Below are positions 17,236-26,755 of a DNA stretch of 62,395 nt, piece by piece; position 1 is the stretch's first letter, and the number at the start of each line of letters is the position of its first letter. Source of the stretch: JBGRQA01 sp041725895 (lineage in GTDB: Bacteria > Bacteroidota > Bacteroidia > Bacteroidales > Marinifilaceae). Position numbers and translations under genes: made by a program. The notes beneath the pieces were generated by a model that searched no databases, had not been told where the DNA came from, and was given only the letters and a program-made list of their open reading frames with translations. Where the stretch lies: assembly GCA_041725895.1 (NCBI GenBank), contig JBGRQA010000033.1, positions 1 to 62,395 on the forward strand, given 5' to 3'.

Positions 17236-17649
17236 TCATTTCTTTCGCGCAAGAAGGTAGGCTTCGTTTAGCAGGGAAAGCAAATCGGTATCCACATCCT
17301 CAACTGAATCAATGGCAATAAAGTGGACCGTTTTCCTTTTTGATATGGAAACTGTTTTGTAAATCGGAAAACAATCCACCTGGCGATCAAGGGCAAATTC
17401 AAGGACGACCCGGTCTTTTTTAATTTTAAGAGCCAGAAAGTTAATGTCCGTTTTAAGTAGTATCGTCGTCTTTACCGGGTTGATTTGAATTGGCCCGAAT
17501 TTTTCGACTTCTTCGATTATCATTTCGCAAGCTTCCCTGACATGGGGCTGCGTTTTGTCCAAATGATAGGCTATGGAATACGTGGCACAGGTATGCATTT
17601 GATTCCTGTTTCGAAATTCTTTATTGCATTGGGGACAAATCCAGGGCAT
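17236..17649 (-). CDS. DUF5655 domain protein with N-terminal zinc finger
   Basis: The 137-residue protein opens with a CPQCNKEFRNRNQMHTC zinc-finger-like segment (Cys5, Cys8, His19, Cys21 as possible ligands). A DUF5655 domain follows ('FGPIQINPVKTTILLKTDINFLALKIKK...LEFALDR'), small proteins often compared to the YdhG/DUF1801 family. The gene lies 12 bases downstream of the amidotransferase gene on the same strand, so the two may be co-transcribed. Function unknown. Confidence 0.75.
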   Translation of the reverse strand: MPWICPQCNKEFRNRNQMHTCATYSIAYHLDKTQPHVREACEMIIEEVEKFGPIQINPVKTTILLKTDINFLALKIKKDRVVLEFALDRQVDCFPIYKTVSISKRKTVHFIAIDSVEDVDTDLLSLLNEAYLLARKK

Positions 17650-17661
17650 AATCCGTTGAAT

Positions 17662-18396
17662 TTAGGAAATTTGAGCCTCAATTCTTGTAAAACAGTAATC
17701 AACGAATTCTTCCAGAGGTTGTGAAGTGTGTGAATCTTCATCCAGTTTCCTGAGCAATTCAGAGATGATGAAACCTTTGGATTCAAGTTCTTCTGCATTT
17801 TTTTCAATGTAGCTAACCATGAATTTTTTGGTGAATTCCGGGTGAAATTGCAGCCCCCACACCAGGTTTTCAACATAGGCTACTGCCTGGTGCGGTTCAA
17901 ATTCGTTTCTTGCTAGTACTTTGGCTCCGGATGGAAGCTGAGCAACTGTCTGACTGTGTATCTCCATTGCCGAAAAATTCATAGGCATTCTACCCAAAAG
18001 AGTATCCCTGCAGCCTTCTGGTGTGAGTTGAATGGGCACACTTCCAATTTCCATGCCTTGTGGATGGTATTCCACCTTTCCGCCCAAGGCATGAGCTATG
18101 ATTTGATGCCCAAAGCAAACGCCTAGTACCGGAATCTTTCTTTCGATCAACTCTCGAATCCAGCTCGCGAGTATGTTCATCCAGGGCTCCTGATCCGTTA
18201 CATCCGCAGGTGATCCGGTAATGATCACCCCACAGGTTTTGGGAAAGGGAAATTGGGGTGTTTTGAAATCGGTGATAACCTCTACTTCTCTTGCCGACAA
18301 TTTCATAGCAGTAAGGAAGAAGCGATGAAAATCACCGTGTTCTTTTCGGATACATTCAGGTACAGTTCCGGTTTTGATGATGCAGATCTTTTTCAA
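17662..18396 (-). CDS. Class I glutamine amidotransferase domain protein
   Basis: The 244-residue protein has the GATase triad: nucleophile Cys94 in 'LGVCFGHQ', and His185/Glu187 in 'LQFHPEF', plus the oxyanion 'GSP' loop at 61-63. It is a free-standing GMP-synthase-like amidotransferase, as found in gamma-glutamyl hydrolase-like and YfeJ/GuaA-N-terminal-like proteins. The ~50-residue C-terminal helical extension is common in this subgroup. No synthetase partner gene is adjacent; it may deamidate or transfer glutamine nitrogen to an unknown acceptor. Confidence 0.85.
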   Translation of the reverse strand: MKKICIIKTGTVPECIRKEHGDFHRFFLTAMKLSAREVEVITDFKTPQFPFPKTCGVIITGSPADVTDQEPWMNILASWIRELIERKIPVLGVCFGHQIIAHALGGKVEYHPQGMEIGSVPIQLTPEGCRDTLLGRMPMNFSAMEIHSQTVAQLPSGAKVLARNEFEPHQAVAYVENLVWGLQFHPEFTKKFMVSYIEKNAEELESKGFIISELLRKLDEDSHTSQPLEEFVDYCFTRIEAQIS

Positions 18397-18567
18397 ATCA
18401 GTTACTATTAGCAGTTCAAATTGTGGTTCAATGTCTTTCTTCGAGCCGCTTTACGGCTGCTCTGTTCATAGGATTGAAAGTACTAAAATTTGTGAAGATC
18501 TGGTGTTTTTTGGTAATCATTTTTTTAATTCGTGAACACAAAGGAAGGCTATTCAGTAGAGTAGGGG

Positions 18568-20157
18568 CTATTTTTCTTCCTCCTTGTTGCGTGCGAATTG
18601 TTGCATGCTGGAATTGATACGTTTCATGGCATCCTGAATATTCTCCTCAGGTTGAATGAAGATATCTCCTCCCCAGAATTCCGCATCGTAGGCGAATTTT
18701 TCTTTGGAGAATACGGTATTGGGTTTTAGGATTTCGCGGTAACGGTATCGTTTTACTTTATTGGTGTCCAGTTGAGTGGTGGCCATTTCAAGTCCAACCT
18801 CAAAGTTCGAGGAGAATAGCTTTCTGCGGTGACGGACCTTGAATGCTAAATTGCCTTTCACGTGACTGAGATAGTATTTCCCATTGACATTGCGAAAGCT
18901 GATAGAGTATTTAATTTTAGTTGGGGTAACCCTTACCTTGTTACTTTTCCTTACAATCAGCTGGTTGCGCAATTTTTTAATTTTGTGTGAAGGATAGCCA
19001 AATTCCGCCCGAATAATAGCAAGACTTTGGATGTCCACATATATCTTCCCCAGGAAATGAGGTTCCTTAATTTCTATATTGGGCCGGAAGGACAATATGT
19101 AGACCGGATGATTGTCGAAGGTGCTAATGTCTTCCAGTTCAAATTTGTAGTAGGGGAGAAAATCTTCCTGGAGAAAGGTGGGTGGATTTTTGATAATGTC
19201 CAGCTTAAGGCAGTCCCCAACACCACCTTTAAGTCGTAGTGAAACGGTATCCAATCGATCAACATCGTATATCTTCCGGCTTTTGTATACTTTGGCCATA
19301 TCGATCATTTGATTTGCCTTGTACGATGATTTATAGATATTCATAACCGCTTCCACGTAGATCATGAATCGATTGTTCTTTTTAACCGATTCGCGGTAGA
19401 AGGTGGTTAGTTCGGCCGGTTGCTGAATGTAGTTTTGTCTTATCTTTTTCAGGGCCGATCGAATGATGGAATTGGGCTCGGAGCTTCGAATGATAACCTC
19501 CTGGAGGGAGATGAATTCCTTTTTTAGCTTGATGTTTACAGGGGCTGTAGTTAGTTTCGATATGGATTGGGTTTTGTTTCTGAATCCCACGTATGAAAAT
19601 ACCAGGGTATCTTTTTTGAAGTGAGCGGGAAGGGTAAGCATAAATTTCCCATCCTCGTTGGAAATGGTGCCCATAGGTTGCCCCAGAATTCCGATACTGG
19701 CAAATGCCAAGGGTTTGCCGTTGTCCTCATCTACGATTTTTCCCTGTATGTGTAGGTCGGGGTCAAGGAACCCTTTATCGCTTGGGCTGATCTTCTTTTC
19801 TGAGATTTTCTTTCTCTTGGGTGAGATAATGATCTGCTGGTTGACCACATGAAATAGCAATGTTGTATCGGGCAGAATGGATCGAAGGAGTGAATCCAGT
19901 CGTTGGTTTTCTGCCTTTAGGGTGATGGGGCGTTTGTGGTTGAAGAGTTCGGAGTTGTAGGTGAAGTTGGTCTGCGAGTGACGGCCAATTTCTTCAAGGG
20001 CTTTTCCCAGCGGAATTTGCTTCAGAGAAAGAGAAACTCTTCGATGGAGGATAGAGTCTTGTGCCGAGCTTGAGAATAGGATGAGAAGGAACTGGAAGAG
20101 GAGGATTCCTCTTCTCAGATATTTTTTCCAGTTTCTATCGGCAGTGTTTCGACTCAT
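18568..20157 (-). CDS. STN + CarboxypepD_reg-like domain surface protein
   Basis: The 529-residue protein begins with a membrane-spanning/secretion segment (about residues 15-33), then an STN domain (about 42-112: 'ISLKQ'-like start, 'TNFTYNSELFNHKRPITL'), then a CarboxypepD_reg-like beta-sandwich (about 133-215: 'IQGKIVDEDNGKPLAFASIGI'), then a ~300-residue C-terminal region. It shares the motifs 'FYRES.KK', 'WGGD' and 'NIQDAMK' with the protein at 22840-24147. STN domains normally sit at the N-terminus of TonB receptors that signal through FecR, but there is no plug or barrel here. The gene is last in a minus-strand run behind a sigma factor, FecR and a hydrolase. Confidence 0.85.
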   Translation of the reverse strand: MSRNTADRNWKKYLRRGILLFQFLLILFSSSAQDSILHRRVSLSLKQIPLGKALEEIGRHSQTNFTYNSELFNHKRPITLKAENQRLDSLLRSILPDTTLLFHVVNQQIIISPKRKKISEKKISPSDKGFLDPDLHIQGKIVDEDNGKPLAFASIGILGQPMGTISNEDGKFMLTLPAHFKKDTLVFSYVGFRNKTQSISKLTTAPVNIKLKKEFISLQEVIIRSSEPNSIIRSALKKIRQNYIQQPAELTTFYRESVKKNNRFMIYVEAVMNIYKSSYKANQMIDMAKVYKSRKIYDVDRLDTVSLRLKGGVGDCLKLDIIKNPPTFLQEDFLPYYKFELEDISTFDNHPVYILSFRPNIEIKEPHFLGKIYVDIQSLAIIRAEFGYPSHKIKKLRNQLIVRKSNKVRVTPTKIKYSISFRNVNGKYYLSHVKGNLAFKVRHRRKLFSSNFEVGLEMATTQLDTNKVKRYRYREILKPNTVFSKEKFAYDAEFWGGDIFIQPEENIQDAMKRINSSMQQFARNKEEEK

Positions 20158-20175
20158 AGTATAAAAGTAAAATCT

Positions 20176-20970
20176 TTATTGAACAGTAGCTAAGAAATCC
20201 TTCAAAAACTTTTCGATTGCGTCCCAATATTCCTTTCCTCCCCGCTGGTATTTCCACAAAGCTCTGGAACCATGATGTCCGTATTCTTCGGGAATGAATT
20301 GTCGCTGTAGTGGCGTTCGTTGCATTTTCTTCATAAGCTCGGTTACCCGGGGTGCTTCCCGCTTCGAACTGGTTACAAAAAGGGGACGCTTGTAGTCCTT
20401 CAATTTTTCCACCAAATCGCCTCGCTTATCGGCCAGGTAATTGCCCGGACTAAAGGATACTACGGCATTAACCATCTCGTTTTCCGCCCCAATGTACAGA
20501 GCCAGGGTAGAGGAGTAGGAGCTGCCCCACAATACGATGGGTGTATGGTATTTTTGATCTGCGTACTTCAATGCTGCCATCAAATCCGGTTCTGCATCCA
20601 GAAAATCCACACCTTTCCCTGCTTTTACAGCTGCAAGGTTGGTTTCGTTGATGTAGTTGGCAATTGGACCTCCCGATCGTTGATCAATAGCCAGGCAATT
20701 GAACCCAAGCGAATTTAATCGTTCCGCTACACCTGCATACTCATGCTTGTTGAACAGGGCTTGATGGCAAAGAACAATGACAGGGGCTTTTTCACTCAAA
20801 TGGTAGAGATGTGCCGTAATTGGCAAACCATCTGCAGCATTGAACTGAACCTTCTCGGGCTGTTGCGGGTGATTCTTTTCTCCGGCTGTGCTGGTTTTTA
20901 CATGGTAGGCGGAGAACAGAGCTATTAGTAATGTTATGGTTAAAAATTTTCTCATAAAATTTGTTGTCAT
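20176..20970 (-). CDS. Secreted alpha/beta hydrolase
   Basis: The 264-residue protein has a signal peptide (about residues 1-29), a 'VIVLCHQALFNKHEYAG' oxyanion strand, a nucleophile elbow G-S-S-Y-S with Ser151, and a catalytic His in 'YGHHGSRAL'. The dienelactone-hydrolase/acyl-peptidase-like fold acts on an unknown ester or peptide. The gene lies 18 bases before the STN protein gene and 30 bases after fecR, so it is part of the same FecI/FecR-headed unit. Confidence 0.85.
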   Translation of the reverse strand: MTTNFMRKFLTITLLIALFSAYHVKTSTAGEKNHPQQPEKVQFNAADGLPITAHLYHLSEKAPVIVLCHQALFNKHEYAGVAERLNSLGFNCLAIDQRSGGPIANYINETNLAAVKAGKGVDFLDAEPDLMAALKYADQKYHTPIVLWGSSYSSTLALYIGAENEMVNAVVSFSPGNYLADKRGDLVEKLKDYKRPLFVTSSKREAPRVTELMKKMQRTPLQRQFIPEEYGHHGSRALWKYQRGGKEYWDAIEKFLKDFLATVQ

Positions 20971-21000
20971 AGGGTGGGTTAGGTGGTAATATTTGTTGTT

Positions 21001-22044
21001 TTACTGTTTGCTGAACCAGATGTTGGCTCCTTCTCTTCGGTACTGTAGCTGATGGCTGATAGACAGATATTCCAATATTGCTTCCAGTGAATCTTTTCGT
21101 TCGAAGGTGGAGTTAAGTGGTAATTTTCTCAGACTGGAATCTTCAAAATGAATTTGCACCTGGAAACTTCTGTTGAGTACTTTGGCGACTTCCTCCAGGG
21201 AGGTTTCCCTAAAGACCATGTGTCGGGTTTTCCAGGCCAGATAGTTTTCATCCTCCAGAGTTTCCTGGTGTACTCTACTGTCTACTACTCTGGCGAAATC
21301 CCCTTTTTCCAGGATCAAATTACTGGCCGGATTTTTCAGAGCCGAAACTTCCACTTTTCCGCTTTTAACGAATACCTCTACGTTACGATCAAAGGTATTT
21401 ACATTAAATGTTGTTCCCAGTACTTTAATCTGCGCGTTTTCCGCTTCGATGATGAAGGGTTTCTCCGGATTTCGGGCAATTTCGAAGAAGGCTTCTCCTG
21501 TGAGTTTTACTTTCCGGACTTTCCCTTTAAAGGTCCTGGGGTAGGAAAATGTTGAATTTCCATTCAATTGAATCTTTGATCCATCGGATAGGAGAATGGT
21601 TTTTCCTCCTTCGGAGTAGGCCGTTTGAACATTTTGCTGAAACTCGACAGTTTGAATCACCTGGTAGGCTGTCAAGCCCAGGCCCAGAACCAGAATTATC
21701 GATGCTGCAACTCTCACCAAAGGTCTGGCGAAAACGCTTGCCAGCCATTGTCGGGTGTTGGGTAGCTCTCTTCTTGTAGTCTTGGCAGGTTGAGGTAGCA
21801 AACCATCCTGTTCGAATCGCTGAAGGAGTCCATTCCATGCGCTATCAGTATCCACCTGTTCATCTACATTGTGCATTTGTTCAATGGCTTTCCAGTCCTT
21901 TTTCGAATTGGCTACAATTTTGGCGTAGGCTGAATCTTTTGTCAGTTTCTCCTCAAAAGCCGTATGCTCGGCTTCGTCCATCTCTCCGCTTAAGTATCTG
22001 GAGATGGCCTCCCAATCTACACTATTTGGTAATTGATTCTTCAT
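21001..22044 (-). CDS. FecR-family anti-sigma factor
   Basis: The 347-residue protein has an N-terminal cytoplasmic helical domain (DUF4880-like, residues 1-80), one membrane helix at about 107-128 ('RVAASIILVLGLGLTA'), a FecR beta-sandwich (about 139-235: 'TILLSDGSKIQLNGNS', 'VLGTTFNVNTF') and a C-terminal DUF4974/STN-like domain ('LEEVAKVLNRSFQVQI'). It should hold the ECF sigma factor at the inner membrane and release it on a periplasmic signal. Its gene begins 10 bases after the sigma factor stop, as in classic fecIR pairs. Confidence 0.93.
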   Translation of the reverse strand: MKNQLPNSVDWEAISRYLSGEMDEAEHTAFEEKLTKDSAYAKIVANSKKDWKAIEQMHNVDEQVDTDSAWNGLLQRFEQDGLLPQPAKTTRRELPNTRQWLASVFARPLVRVAASIILVLGLGLTAYQVIQTVEFQQNVQTAYSEGGKTILLSDGSKIQLNGNSTFSYPRTFKGKVRKVKLTGEAFFEIARNPEKPFIIEAENAQIKVLGTTFNVNTFDRNVEVFVKSGKVEVSALKNPASNLILEKGDFARVVDSRVHQETLEDENYLAWKTRHMVFRETSLEEVAKVLNRSFQVQIHFEDSSLRKLPLNSTFERKDSLEAILEYLSISHQLQYRREGANIWFSKQ

Positions 22045-22054
22045 TTTGTTTCAA

Positions 22055-22609
22055 TCAGAATAAAAATATTCCTACGTAATCTTTTAAGTTGTTTCGAAAT
22101 GCTTTCAGGGCTTTGCCCATATTGGCTTCTACTGTTTTTACAGAGATGGATAGCTTTTCAGCAATTTCCTGGTATTTTAGTCCTTCAAAGCGACTCATTC
22201 TAAAAATTTGGCTGCATCGGTCCGGCAAATCAACAAGGGTATCCTGTACGATATCGTAGATTTCCTTTTCGTTGAGCGACTCCAGCGGTGAGCTACTTTC
22301 CTGGGGTTGATGCTTTAGGTAGTCTTCGTATTTGGACTCCTGCTTTTTCTTCCTTAGGAATTGCATGCAATTGTGGTAGGTCGATCGGTAGAGATAAGCC
22401 TTCAGCGAAGTGTGTATCTCCAGTTTTTGTCTTTGTTTCCAAATTTGATAGAAGAGTTCCTGTACCACTTCTTCCGCTACGTGAGACTCTTTTAGAAAAC
22501 TCGTGGCGTAGTGGCACAGTAGAGGGTAGAAATTACGGAAGGTTCTTTCGAACTCCTGTAAATTTCCTTGTTGGATCTTTTGTACTATTTTCTGTTCGTT
22601 TTCCGGCAT
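22055..22609 (-). CDS. ECF RNA polymerase sigma factor, FecI-like
   Basis: The 184-residue protein has sigma region 2 ('NFYPLLCHYATSFLKESHVAEEVVQELF' with a typical 'WKQRQKL' end) and region 4.2 ('FRMSRFEGLKYQEIAEKLSISVKTVEANMGKAL'). It is the Bacteroidota FecI/Sig-70 ECF class that is paired with FecR. The operon continues with FecR, hydrolase and STN protein, and the paralogous surface protein gene is 230 bases upstream on the same strand. No SusC/D or TonB receptor pair is encoded nearby. Confidence 0.92.
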   Translation of the reverse strand: MPENEQKIVQKIQQGNLQEFERTFRNFYPLLCHYATSFLKESHVAEEVVQELFYQIWKQRQKLEIHTSLKAYLYRSTYHNCMQFLRKKKQESKYEDYLKHQPQESSSPLESLNEKEIYDIVQDTLVDLPDRCSQIFRMSRFEGLKYQEIAEKLSISVKTVEANMGKALKAFRNNLKDYVGIFLF

Positions 22610-22839
22610 TCGGGGAAAATCTTATCTGTTCTTTTGGGCATTGGCTAGCCTCCGATTCGAAGTTAAGCTTTTTCTTTCAACAGGGAAAAGAAAGGGTTCA
22701 AAAATCATTTTTTCTCGTTCTGAAGCCCTCTCTTTTCCATTGTTTCAATCATCCGGTTCTGTTCAGGTCTGTGTAAGTGTCTGTTTTGTCAGGATTATTT
22801 GGGTTAGTATTCAGAACCGGATGAAATTGTACCTGATTT

Positions 22840-24147
22840 TTATTTTCTAGCTTTTCTCTTTAGCTTTTTAATGGCAGTTTCAATGGACTGGTCGGGCTCA
22901 ATAGTATTGTTTGCCCCCCAGAAATCGTCGTTGGCAAAGAATTGTACCTGATCGTTCAGTACGTGAGTCTTCTTGAATCGGTCTTTGGGCTTGAATTTCG
23001 TTATATTTTCATCGCTTCGGTTGGTGATGGCGATTTCGCTCATGGCCGAGTAGTTGGTGTTGAACCACTTTCGTTTCCAGTTGCACTTGAATTTGATTTC
23101 GCCTCGTGCATAGTTGAAGTACCATTTGCCATTCTGCTGGTGATAGTTCACAATATAATTGGCAGATGTAGCAGTTACCTTAACTCCAACCGGTTTTTTT
23201 CGAATGAAGAGTTTTGTTGCTTCGGTCTTATTCTCAAGATTCAGACTGAATTTTGCACTTGTAAGAGCCAGGTTCTCCGTCTCAATGTAGAAGGTTCCGT
23301 AGTACAGTGGGAAGTCAATTCCTGGTTTCTGCTGGAAGTCTATTACATAGTGCAGTTGATCGTTGATCTTGGTAATGTTAGACAGCTTGTAGTTGTAATT
23401 CGCCAGAAAATCTTCCGAAAGCAGGGTAAAGGGATGCTTTATTACATCCAGTAGCAGGGAGGTAGCTGGTCCACCCTGTAATTTAAACAGCAGGGTATCC
23501 ATTCGCTTCACATCACTGCTTTTGCGCCCCTTGTAAATTTGCACCTGGTCGTTTTGCAGGTTGGTGTAGGCTGTTTTATGAATGTTTACCACAGCCTCAG
23601 CAATTCCAACATAGGAACGGTTCTTTTTAATGGTTTCGCGGTAGAATCCGGTCATCATATTGGGCTGGGTACTGTAGTTCTCCTTCACCTTGCGCAACAG
23701 ACTTTTCATCAGGAATTCGGGGTCGTGAGGGTAGATGTTTACCTCACCCAAAGGTACGGCAGCCGATTCCATACGAATTGTATTCTTTTTCGACACCAGT
23801 GATGCAATAGCTACCTCTTTGTTTTTATACCCGATATAGGTAATCAGCAAATTTTTAGCGGGGTGGGTTTTGTCGATCTTTAGCAGAAACTCCCCATCGC
23901 TGTTCGACACAGTGGCCAGATTGCTGCCCTGAACGGTAATGGTGGCGAACATAAGGGCTTTTTTAGAAGAGGCATCCACAATTTTCCCATGGTACACATT
24001 GTACTTCAGTGTATCGATTTTTTGTTGTGGCTTTTTAGATTTCCAAATGGAGGGGTTATTTCCCTCTGCTGCCATTGAGGTAGAAATATTTACCATCAGT
24101 AGCAGGGCCAATAGGCTGGTAAAAATTTTGAAAAATTTAGAGTTCAT
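22840..24147 (-). CDS. CarboxypepD_reg-like domain surface protein, paralogue without STN
   Basis: The 435-residue protein has a signal peptide (residues 1-26, 'LLALLLMVNISTSMAA'), a CarboxypepD_reg-like domain (about 50-130: 'YHGKIVDASSKKALMFATITV') and a C-terminal region homologous to that of the 529-residue protein ('MMTGFYRETIKKNRSY', 'DFWGANNTIEPDQSI'). It lacks an STN domain. It lies 230 bases upstream of the sigma factor gene on the same strand. It is probably a periplasmic or outer-membrane-associated protein of the same pathway, and a candidate target or sensor for the FecI/FecR pair (inference). Confidence 0.8.
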   Translation of the reverse strand: MNSKFFKIFTSLLALLLMVNISTSMAAEGNNPSIWKSKKPQQKIDTLKYNVYHGKIVDASSKKALMFATITVQGSNLATVSNSDGEFLLKIDKTHPAKNLLITYIGYKNKEVAIASLVSKKNTIRMESAAVPLGEVNIYPHDPEFLMKSLLRKVKENYSTQPNMMTGFYRETIKKNRSYVGIAEAVVNIHKTAYTNLQNDQVQIYKGRKSSDVKRMDTLLFKLQGGPATSLLLDVIKHPFTLLSEDFLANYNYKLSNITKINDQLHYVIDFQQKPGIDFPLYYGTFYIETENLALTSAKFSLNLENKTEATKLFIRKKPVGVKVTATSANYIVNYHQQNGKWYFNYARGEIKFKCNWKRKWFNTNYSAMSEIAITNRSDENITKFKPKDRFKKTHVLNDQVQFFANDDFWGANNTIEPDQSIETAIKKLKRKARK

Positions 24148-25039
24148 GGCAATAAATATTAGTTAGTTAAATTATTTTATCTTTCGTCGATTCTTTTTCT
24201 TACCCCGAAACTAAAATTTAAGGATTTGTGGTGCTTCGGGTTGGGGTAAAATCGAAATCATTTAATTGTGTTAGCTATTTTGAGTGATCGATCGAATCTC
24301 TTTTTTCGCTTTTCTACTACTATGATGCACAGGTTTGGTTATACCCTATCGTAAAAGTGATGTTTTTTTTAAAAAAGATTTGATGTTGAGTGTAAGTGGC
24401 TTATTTAGCGATTTATATTGGTTGTTTGTTTTTCGAAAATTATTTTCGGAATAATTCTTTGTACCTATTTTATCGGCCAAATTATAGAGTGTCTCCGGGA
24501 TATTCGCTCGAGTAATTTTAAATGAAGCAGAAAGACATTATACACTACACGAATGTATATTGCTATGGTAGTGAGTTACCCTGAAATGCGTTTTAGCGGA
24601 TCTTCCTTTTGATTGGTGTAAGTTTATGCTTTCGGGGGTTCCCTTAATATAGCGATTTATGCAGTGTTGATAAACAATCTGCCGGATCTTTTGTTTCGCA
24701 TCTTGTTTTTTATAATTTCGCAGCCCGTTTTAAGAAATCCGAGTTCAAGTAGTAGATGCAAGTTTGGTATAATGCCACTTGCAAACCCAATAGGGTGGTG
24801 TGCATTTTCACCTTGAATTTGGTGGTGTTTGTGCAAAGTGCACTGCATATTTTCTTTTAGAACGGAAGGAGGGACCCATTCTCCTAATGGTCAGGTAAAA
24901 ATATGAATTCCATTCCCCGGGAAAATCTTTTGCCGCCCAATTGATTCCAGCTTTTGCTATAAAGCGAAACAGTAAGTTGTATTTATTGCCCGAATTCCAA
25001 TCAGGAATTCTGATATATAACAAATAATAAAAAAATAAA
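24148..25039. other. 890-base AT-rich intergenic region
   Basis: It separates the divergently transcribed surface protein and Na+/H+ antiporter genes and should hold both promoters. Minus-strand open frames at 24657-24848 and 24808-25365 run into the antiporter gene and have no recognisable domains; I treat them as chance. No RNA element or strong repeat was seen. Confidence 0.5.
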
Positions 25040-26293
25040 ATGTTTGATTCATTTGTAATAGTTCTGGCTTTTGCTGCTCTTTTTAGTCTTATAAATACAA
25101 AATACTTAAAGCTAAGTCCTACAATTGGGATGATGATATTGGCCCTGATTATGTCAGTATTTATTCTGTTACTAAAAGAGTTTGCTCCATCGGTACACCA
25201 ATATATTCCTACTTTCGAGAGAGATATACATTTTAGGGAATTTTTGCTGGAGATTATACTTGGTTTTTTGCTGTTTGCCGGTGCCATGCATATTAATATT
25301 GAGGAATTGCAGAAGCAGAGAAAAGCTGTTTTGTTGTTTGCCATTTTCGGTACACTACTATCCACATTTCTTGTTGGAACCCTGACCTATTACGCAGCTC
25401 ATCTTCTTTCCCTAAACATTCCCTACATTTATTCCCTGCTGTTTGGGGCTTTGATATCGCCCACCGACCCCATAGCTGTTCTGAGTATCTTAAAGAACTA
25501 CAGTGTACGAAGAGATTTGCAAATGAATATCGAAGGAGAATCTCTCTTTAACGATGGGGTAGGCATGGTGCTGTTCGTTGTTATATTGCAGGTTATAAAC
25601 AAAGGCTATCAAAACATCCATGTCGACGAAGTTATCCTTCTGTTTTTCAGGGAAGCCATTGGAGGTGTTGTTTTTGGGTTGGTAATTGCCTTTTTGGGCT
25701 TTCAGATTCTGAAAAGAACCGAGAACAATGCCAAAACTCACCTTATGCTTACCATCGTAATGGCTTCGGGGGGATATGCTTTGGCCGAAAATATTCATGT
25801 TTCGCCCGCCCTGGCTATGGTGGCAGCCGGATTGTATCTTGGGAAAAAGATTCACAGTAAGGAATACTCCAAAGACAATCTGATGCAATTGGTTACCTTT
25901 TGGGATGTGTTGGATGAGGTGTTGAACGGTGTGCTTTTTGTGCTACTTGGATTTTTTATTACAATTATCAACCCCGATGTTGTCCATATTCCCTTTGCAA
26001 TTATTACCATAGCCGTTGTGCTCATCTCAAGGTATATTTCGGTTCTGATTCCTTTTCAGTTGATAAAGCATTCCAATAAAAAAGTCAACCGAAAAACCAT
26101 TCTGATGCTCACATGGGGTGGATTAAGAGGGGCTTTGGGAATCGCTTTGGCCCTGTCAATTCCGCCCGAGCATTTTGGTGACCTGTTTGTTTTTCTGATG
26201 TATTCCGTAGCGCTTTTCTCCATTATCATTCAGGGCTTAACTATTGGTAAGCTGGTTGAGAAATTGAATCTGGTGAATCTTAAGGATGAATAG
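25040..26293 (+). CDS. CPA1-family Na+/H+ antiporter
   Basis: The 417-residue, about 12-helix protein has the NhaP-type CPA1 landmarks 'LISPTDPIAVLSIL' (TDP motif) and 'EGESLFNDGVGMVLF' with the Asn-Asp ion-binding pair, plus the late 'WGGLRGALGIALALSIP' motif. It exchanges monovalent cations for protons at the inner membrane. There is no long cytosolic TrkA/CNBD tail; this is the short form. It is a single gene, followed directly by the palindromic repeat block. Confidence 0.93.
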   Translation: MFDSFVIVLAFAALFSLINTKYLKLSPTIGMMILALIMSVFILLLKEFAPSVHQYIPTFERDIHFREFLLEIILGFLLFAGAMHINIEELQKQRKAVLLFAIFGTLLSTFLVGTLTYYAAHLLSLNIPYIYSLLFGALISPTDPIAVLSILKNYSVRRDLQMNIEGESLFNDGVGMVLFVVILQVINKGYQNIHVDEVILLFFREAIGGVVFGLVIAFLGFQILKRTENNAKTHLMLTIVMASGGYALAENIHVSPALAMVAAGLYLGKKIHSKEYSKDNLMQLVTFWDVLDEVLNGVLFVLLGFFITIINPDVVHIPFAIITIAVVLISRYISVLIPFQLIKHSNKKVNRKTILMLTWGGLRGALGIALALSIPPEHFGDLFVFLMYSVALFSIIIQGLTIGKLVEKLNLVNLKDE

Positions 26294-26297
26294 ATAG

Positions 26298-26705
26298 GAT
26301 TCACCATAGATTACGCAGATAAGCGCATATTAGAAACGGATCCCTAACGGGTATATAAATCATGATCTAATTTTGCGGAAATCTGCGTTGTTTGCGGTAA
26401 AACATCTGTGCATGTGCGAATATTTTTCCGATAACCTGCAAAAAAGATTCACCACAGATTATACAGATTGACGCAGATTAGAAACGGTTTTCTAACGGAA
26501 TTAAAATCATGATCCAATTTTGCGGGAATCTGCGTTGTCTGCGTTAAAACATCGGGAAAGATTGGTGCATGTGCGAATATTTTTTCGATAACCTGCAAAA
26601 AAGATTCACCACAGATTACACAGATTGACGCAGATTAGAAACGGTTTTCTAACGGAATTAAATCATGATCCAATTTTGCGGGAATCTGCGTTATCTGCGG
26701 TAAAT
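26298..26705. repeat. Three tandem copies of a ~105-base palindromic intergenic repeat
   Basis: Copies begin at 26298, 26446 and 26603 (GATTCACC...), spaced 148 and 157 bases. Each starts with CACCACAGATTACACAGATT-type sequence and ends with AATCTGCGTTATCTGCGGTAA, and its halves are complementary around a GAAACGG...CTAACGG centre, so each can fold into a long hairpin. Copies 2 and 3 are nearly identical; copy 1 is diverged. The ~45-base linkers (GTGCATGTGCGAATATTTTT...) are repeated as well, so the duplication unit is repeat plus linker. Confidence 0.9.
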
Positions 26706-26755
26706 AAAAAGGGGAAACACCTATACATTATTCCTTTTTCTTCAGAAAATCTTCT

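Noticed and set aside
24808..25365. 185-codon minus-strand frame overlapping the Na+/H+ antiporter start
   Set aside because: It overlaps a well-supported antiporter gene and lacks any recognisable motif.
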